Source: Chlamydiota bacterium
GTDB lineage: Bacteria; Auribacterota; Tritonobacteria; UBA1439
Assembly: GCA_012729785.1 (NCBI GenBank)
Contig: JAAYCL010000025.1
Location: forward strand, 1-64,000
Direction: 5' to 3'
DNA: 64,000 nucleotides
Shown: piece after piece, positions 62,601 through 64,000 of the stretch
Layout of the letters: the number at the start of each line of letters is the position of its first letter
How positions within the stretch are numbered: the first letter of the stretch is position 1
Program-made: the position numbers and the translations under genes
The notes under the pieces: model-generated
Told to the model about the DNA's origin: nothing
The model's database searches: none
What the model saw: only the letters and a program-made list of their open reading frames with translations

Positions 62601-62815
62601 GCCACCGCCACGGCGACTGTCGCGCACAGCAGGCCGCCGACGACCGTTCGCACCGGGTCGTACCGCAGGGGACCGCCGTCGACGCGGATGCGCCCGTCGA
62701 CCGGCTTGTGGATGGCCCACGAGCGCCTGAACCGAGCGCGGCGAAGTTGCCGCAGCGCCTCGCCGGCGTCCTTGTCGCTCGGGTAGAAACCGAGCAGGAT
62801 GACCCGTTTCCTCAT
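53642..62815 (-). CDS. ndvB: Giant cyclic beta-1,2-glucan synthase-like protein (GT84 + glycoamylase-like + GH94)
   Basis: A 3,057-residue membrane enzyme like NdvB/Cgs, which initiates, elongates and cyclises periplasmic beta-1,2-glucan. In order: a novel N-terminal module of about 50 residues, two helices near 55-105, a region to about 560, the GT84 transferase (VIPMLFLNRR near 630, DSDTQLPRG near 770, QCRWICGDWQ near 920), helices about 955-1105, a glycoamylase-like domain (PDNYQISHQN near 1175; YSDLDANKTYQYQAFGVPGT near 1610), and C-terminal GH94 phosphorylase domains with catalytic Asp in GGGDWNDGMN near 2730. Rhizobial NdvB is about 2,830. The ATG at 62815 is used; GC-rich frame upstream lacks homology. 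It is coupled to the ABC-F gene. Confidence 0.9.
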   Translation of the reverse strand: MRKRVILLGFYPSDKDAGEALRQLRRARFRRSWAIHKPVDGRIRVDGGPLRYDPVRTVVGGLLCATVAVAVAMRPPWMFGAEADWLVRGASALAGGLLGWFVLRTIGVVRGGRFAAEHARWLTAGESVVVVQKSPEEVCRAILLLRNSGEGHPSVFTIRERPDIPAAEEPVRTEPLSSTRLQRYARRLASSHRVGADVRRKEPLLRQLDRCEETIERVRRRLAEASRMEQEISATAEWILDNAYIIQGQIDDVRRHLPKRFYRELPVLASEPGSGEPRLYHLAVGLVRHADHRLDRAGIEEFLSAYQSIVSLTMGELWAAPLMLRIALLDALRRMAGQIDRRLHEEERADFWANRLLTAARRDPGRMFAILAELAREMPEPSAHFAFQLTGPLYDAEEALVPVRSWLERTRGTSLAEIVAQEDSRQAVEQISIGNAITSLRQLSRMDWREIFERQSRVEALLRNDPADVYRRMEFATRDRYRHAVEELSRASNIPEEDAARAAVEAAGEWRERGGDDPRFGHIGYHLIDEGRPALASRLRGRERIRHRALQWAFRRHTAVYLSAIGAATALIAGAVLACGIRSAGWAGSAAALLALLPASELAVQTINYLLTRLVPPRTLPRMSFEKEGIPDEFRTLVVIPMLFLNRRTIRDELYKLEVRYCANPESNLLFALFGDLPDAEAQRMETDAALLRQAEEGIAALDRRYGPGRFYLLYREREWVETERRFIGWERKRGKLEELNRLLSGAPARGGRRIVYAGDPEKLADIRYVITLDSDTQLPRGAARRMIETMAHPLNQPRLAPDGRLVMGGCAIIQPRVSISLPSAMATPFSRLYTDPVGTDPYTRAVSDVYQDLAGEASYLGKGIYDPKIFHRVLSKRFPEQLLLSHDLIEGAHVGVGLASDIELYEEFPPDYLSYMRRQCRWICGDWQIADWCLPRVPAADGKRVPNPLSALNRWKIFDNLRRSLVPPASAAFLVGAWFLSPALGAASGVIVALRAFFPPLSQFFTWATTRPASRRLAWGELRHGFLRSIAETALIPHQAVLAADAIARVWYRRLVSRRRLLEWTPAQIAKWKSRGRAPAFVARVSFISLFALGIAAAVYRLCPAALPCAAPFLALWLASPLIVWRLCARPRWKPMRTLLSRDDLSMLRGVARQSWRFFDDFVGPESNWLPPDNYQISHQNVLAPRTSPTNVGLWLLSALAARDFGYLTGEEVLRRLEGTFETLETLDRYEGHLFNWYDLKTRIPFKPRYVSMVDSGNLLGCLWTLENGIGDLTDGPLIGPQAVRGLHDTLRILRGVLARPPRDEALLEAMETLERLFADPPERLDRLIRRIREAAAPAGVVASILRREVERDGGPSHWAEALERQVAEWGACIDRYLAWAEEPPAGFEPLLNRLEPESRDAFWRSMREAPSARTIASGAVHACQIVLAAQGETGRGPASPGEGIDRFAGAVSRARGPAEELCRRADELRRRIRKLGGAMRMRFLYDTDRRLFSIGYNADAQKRDSSYYDLFASEARLGSFVSIARGDVPPVHWLAMARPFGSIGNRRVLLSWGGTMFEYLMPLLVQRLYPHSLLEMACREAVGAQMEYGRRRGVPWGISESAYSDLDANKTYQYQAFGVPGTGLKRGLEDDLVVAPYATLLALLVEPAAAVRNLKRLARLGLRGAYGFFEAIDFGRQRLREGGDGVIVRAYMAHHQAMGFLAVDNLVNDFAMQRRFHADPRVRATESLLYERIPVAPPLYQVPMRERAASRAMPAGIAPSVGRFETPHTATPKTQIFGNGRYSLMVTGAGGGYSRWREFDLTRWRADPTCDEWGSFCYLRDARSGRIWCNTYHPVRVEPESYAAIFAVDRAEFRRSDNDIDTETEIAVSPEDDAEIRRITLINRSAQRKTIELTSYIELALAPHGADRQHPAFSSIFVCTESIEKHDALLAFRRPRGPQDPPVYAAHRITVEGKTAGAPQFETDRERFVGRCRTVRLPAALAGALSGTAGHVLDPIFSLRRTVVLEPGRRVRVSLVLCAAETRKDALAMVEKYGDPKAIARQFDLAWTYAQVELRRLRIEPDEARRFQQLAGAILYPGPALRPAGDRLRQNRLGQARLWPHGISGDLPIAAVSIGEPEDISLVRQMLQAHAYWRLQGLKADLVILNEESGGYERPLQEQLKRLVDAHSMHTGVDEPGGIFLRSAEQLAPEDLTLILSVARVALVAARGPLARQLGAPVKAGELPDPLPTHSIPEEPSAPLPFLELPYFNGLGGFTRDGREYAIYLGPGACTPAPWVNVIANPRFGVLVSESGSAFSWYGNSQQNRLTGWSNDPVSDTPSDAIYIRDEETGRYWTPTPLPIREGDAYRARHGTGYTVFEHNSHAIQQELLVFVPMDDAGGEPIRVQRLRLRNDSSRPRRLSITLYVEWTLGEHREDSQVHVVSRWDGETRTMLACNRYHPVYGERIAFATTGPEPQSHTADRTGFLGRNGTMAAPAAMKRVRLAGRVWPGLDPCAVVQTTVHLQPGDGAEVICLLGQAESIEEVDRLVMKYRDPAEVEEALRRTIGWWDRLVGAVQVRTPEGAADILLNRWLPYQVLSSRIWGRTGFYQSSGAFGFRDQLQDALALLHADPSLARRHLLVAAGRQFVEGDVQHWWQPASGAGMRTRCSDDLLWLPYATARYVRVTGDAGILNERVPFIEDRPLAPNEQEIFTTPRESLDSATLYEHCRRAIDRATTAGPHRLPLIGGGDWNDGMNLVGAGGSGESVWLAWFLATVLDRFAETAALHGRPEDASAYRGRVRALAEAVERHGWDGAWYLRAFYDDGAPLGSAADEEARIDSLSQSWAVLSGAADPARAARALESALARLVLEKEKMVLLLAPPFDRTERNPGYIKGYPPGVRENGGQYTHAALWLAMALCRRGEGGRAVSLLRMLNPIERARDPETAARYRVEPYVVAADVSRLQGRVGQGGWTWYTGSAAWMYRIWIEEVLGLKVAGASLAVDPVIPSEWSGFTVQYRRGEALYEIVVENPDGTGRGVAWAELDGRRLDKPIIPLEETSAKHRVVVRMGASGGAQPR

Positions 62816-63277
62816 ATGCGCTCCGCACTGTGCGCCCGCGGCGATCCGATCCCGATGCCTCTCCCGCCCTCCTCCGACGCCACGGGCAAACGGCCGCGCG
62901 TCGCACCCGGCACGGGGCGGCGGATCACGGGCCTTGTGCCGCGCCAGACCGAAGCGAAGATACGGGCGCACGAAACGGATCCCGGACGCCGCCGGCTGCG
63001 GCGAACCCGGGCCCGGGAGGGGCGCGGCGCAGACGACCGATGGACGCCGGAACGGAAGCGGCGCGGGGACGGCGACGGGGCCGCGAACCGAAGAACCGCC
63101 CCCCTCGTTCAGGCCGGCGACGACGCCGCATCTTCGCCCGGGCGGCATGCGCCGGGACGGTCACGGCAGGGAGGCGGCGCGGCGATCACACGAGCCGGGC
63201 ACTCTCCGCCGTACATTCGTTGCGGCGGTGGCGGCCGGCGACGGGGCGCGCCCTGCGGGGATCGGGGGATGCGGCCC
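62816..63277. other. Gene-free GC-rich region upstream of the glucan synthase
   Basis: About 460 bases with no gene supported on either strand. Several open frames cross it, but all are Arg/Pro/Ala-rich, lack ribosome-binding sites and show no recognisable motif. No clear promoter was found. It probably holds the leader of the glucan-synthase gene. Confidence 0.6.
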
Positions 63278-63469
63278 CTAGTTCCCGATGCGGATGTTCT
63301 GCCCCGAATCCAGCACGCCGAAGACGCGCAAGAGCCAGAGCACCACCACGACGAGCACCACGATGTTCACGATCTTTTTGATCCTGGCCTCCATCGGCAC
63401 GTAGGTGTTCACCAGCCAGAGCACCACCCCTACGACGACCAGCGTGATCACCAGCGTCAACAGGTCCAT
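63278..63469 (-). CDS. Small Thivi_2564-type membrane protein
   Basis: A 63-residue protein with two helices: LLTLVITLVVVGVVLWLV and VNIVVLVVVVLWLLRVFGVL, joined by a short loop NTYVPMEARIKK. This layout is that of a widespread small membrane protein family of unknown function (Thivi_2564 type, from memory). The ATG at 63469 has AAGGAGG six bases upstream. It stands alone, about 460 bases before the glucan-synthase start and 148 after the next gene. Confidence 0.75.
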   Translation of the reverse strand: MDLLTLVITLVVVGVVLWLVNTYVPMEARIKKIVNIVVLVVVVLWLLRVFGVLDSGQNIRIGN

Positions 63470-63616
63470 CGCGAGCCTCCTTGTGGATGCCACGCCCGTG
63501 CGGAGAGGACGAGACTTCAGGACGTATCGAGGCCTCCTTCCTCCGGCGCCGCCGGTTGTGCTGGCCTGACCGCATCCCCCCGGGGTATGCGCGCGGGGGG
63601 CCGGCCCCATCGGCCT

Positions 63617-64000
63617 CTACGCGATATCGTCCTCAAAAGAACGCGGGTACAGCCTGCGCGCGCACTCCGGGCAGATGCCGTGCGTGAACGTCGCCTCGGA
63701 GTGCGCGCCGATGTACTCCTCGATCTGCCGCCAGCTCCCCTCGTCGTCCCGTATCCTCTTGCACGACGAGCAGATCGGAAGCAGGCCGCTCAGCAGGCGG
63801 ATCCGCTCCAGCGACTCCTCGAGCTCCCCGCGCTCCTTCGCGAGCGTCTCGTTCACCGACCGAAGCACCTCCTTCAGCATCCGCTCCCTGGCGAGCCGGC
63901 GCATGGCGTCGTCGAGCAGGACCCCCTCGCCGACGATCAGCGCCGAGATGACGATATCCAGGTACAGCCGGTCCGAGGGGGCGAACAGACAGAAGCCGCC
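63617..64000 (-). CDS. C-terminus of a signalling protein with a four-cysteine module (partial)
   Basis: The frame is open to the window edge, so only the last 127 residues are seen. A coiled-coil stretch (about 30-70, RERMLKEVLRSVNETLAKER) leads to a compact module with two Cys pairs: LPICSSCKRIRDDEGSWRQI and THGICPECARRLYP. This module is common at the C-terminus of PAS, GAF and response-regulator proteins, where it presumably binds a metal. The sensor or effector domain lies outside the window. The leading residues FCLFAPSDRLYLDIVIS are not recognised. Confidence 0.75.
   Translation of the reverse strand, partial: GGFCLFAPSDRLYLDIVISALIVGEGVLLDDAMRRLARERMLKEVLRSVNETLAKERGELEESLERIRLLSGLLPICSSCKRIRDDEGSWRQIEEYIGAHSEATFTHGICPECARRLYPRSFEDDIA

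Overview
The window comes from a GC-rich (roughly 65-70% by eye) diderm bacterium. The diderm call rests on a complete early lipid A pathway (LpxA, LpxC, LpxD, LpxI, LpxB), BamA and Skp, an MsbA-type flippase and a DUF374 acyltransferase. The lineage is uncertain. The LpxC-FabZ fusion, the use of LpxI and the gene order fit PVC/Omnitrophota/Aureabacteria-like groups better than Proteobacteria, but this is inference. Nearly everything lies on the minus strand, so operons read right to left; only about 2 kb (19.2-21.2 kb) is on the plus strand. Genes are tightly packed with repeated ATGA, TAATG and GTGA overlaps. Long antisense open frames are a by-product of the high GC and are left out.

Layout. 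1-0.2 kb: the likely end of an IS481-like insertion sequence running off the left edge. 0.2-10.1 kb: housekeeping cluster HU-hisS-aspS-phoH-pgpH-ybeY-dgkA/PAP2-corC-recO. 10.2-16.7 kb: a tail-anchored unknown, a DUF72 protein, NagZ, an AmiC-type amidase and a ComEC-like metallo-hydrolase with TPRs (wall recycling and remodelling). 16.7-19.1 kb: rpiB-deoC-cyclophilin and a 34-residue membrane peptide. 19.2-21.2 kb (plus): CDF metal transporter, lipoprotein and PilZ protein, with clear promoters and a strong terminator. 21.3-36.3 kb: a 15-gene run rpsF-ssb-rpsR-rplI-dnaB-bamA-skp-lpxD-lpxC/fabZ-lpxA-lpxI-Gfo/Idh-lpxB-msbA-DUF374, joining translation and replication genes to outer-membrane assembly. 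36.4-39.5 kb: pth, rplY, glmU and tRNA-Gln.

39.5-42.4 kb is the variable stretch. It holds lower-GC gene-free DNA, a CAT-anticodon tRNA, a decayed tyrosine recombinase and a secreted protein with calcium-binding-type repeats that appears to have lost its C-terminal domain. 42.4-50.3 kb is a five-gene operon (DUF2079 and YfhO GT-C-type membrane proteins, a UDP-galactopyranose-mutase-like FAD enzyme, a GT2 glycosyltransferase with membrane helices, and a radical SAM/SPASM protein). It looks like an uncharacterised envelope glycosylation system built on a polyprenyl-phosphate-sugar donor, and it is the best candidate here for an undescribed system. 50.3-51.6 kb is a disturbed patch with three same-strand open frames (HIT protein, mini-lipoprotein, unknown). 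51.7-62.8 kb holds an ABC-F ATPase coupled to a 3,057-residue cyclic beta-1,2-glucan synthase-like enzyme with an extra N-terminal module. The right edge carries a small membrane protein and the C-terminus of a signalling protein.

The genes together describe envelope construction: GlmU supplies UDP-GlcNAc to the Lpx enzymes and the wall, FabZ supplies acyl chains, MsbA and BamA place products in the outer membrane, NagZ and the amidase turn over peptidoglycan, and the glycosylation operon and glucan synthase decorate the periplasm or surface. No rRNA, CRISPR array or complete mobile element was seen.
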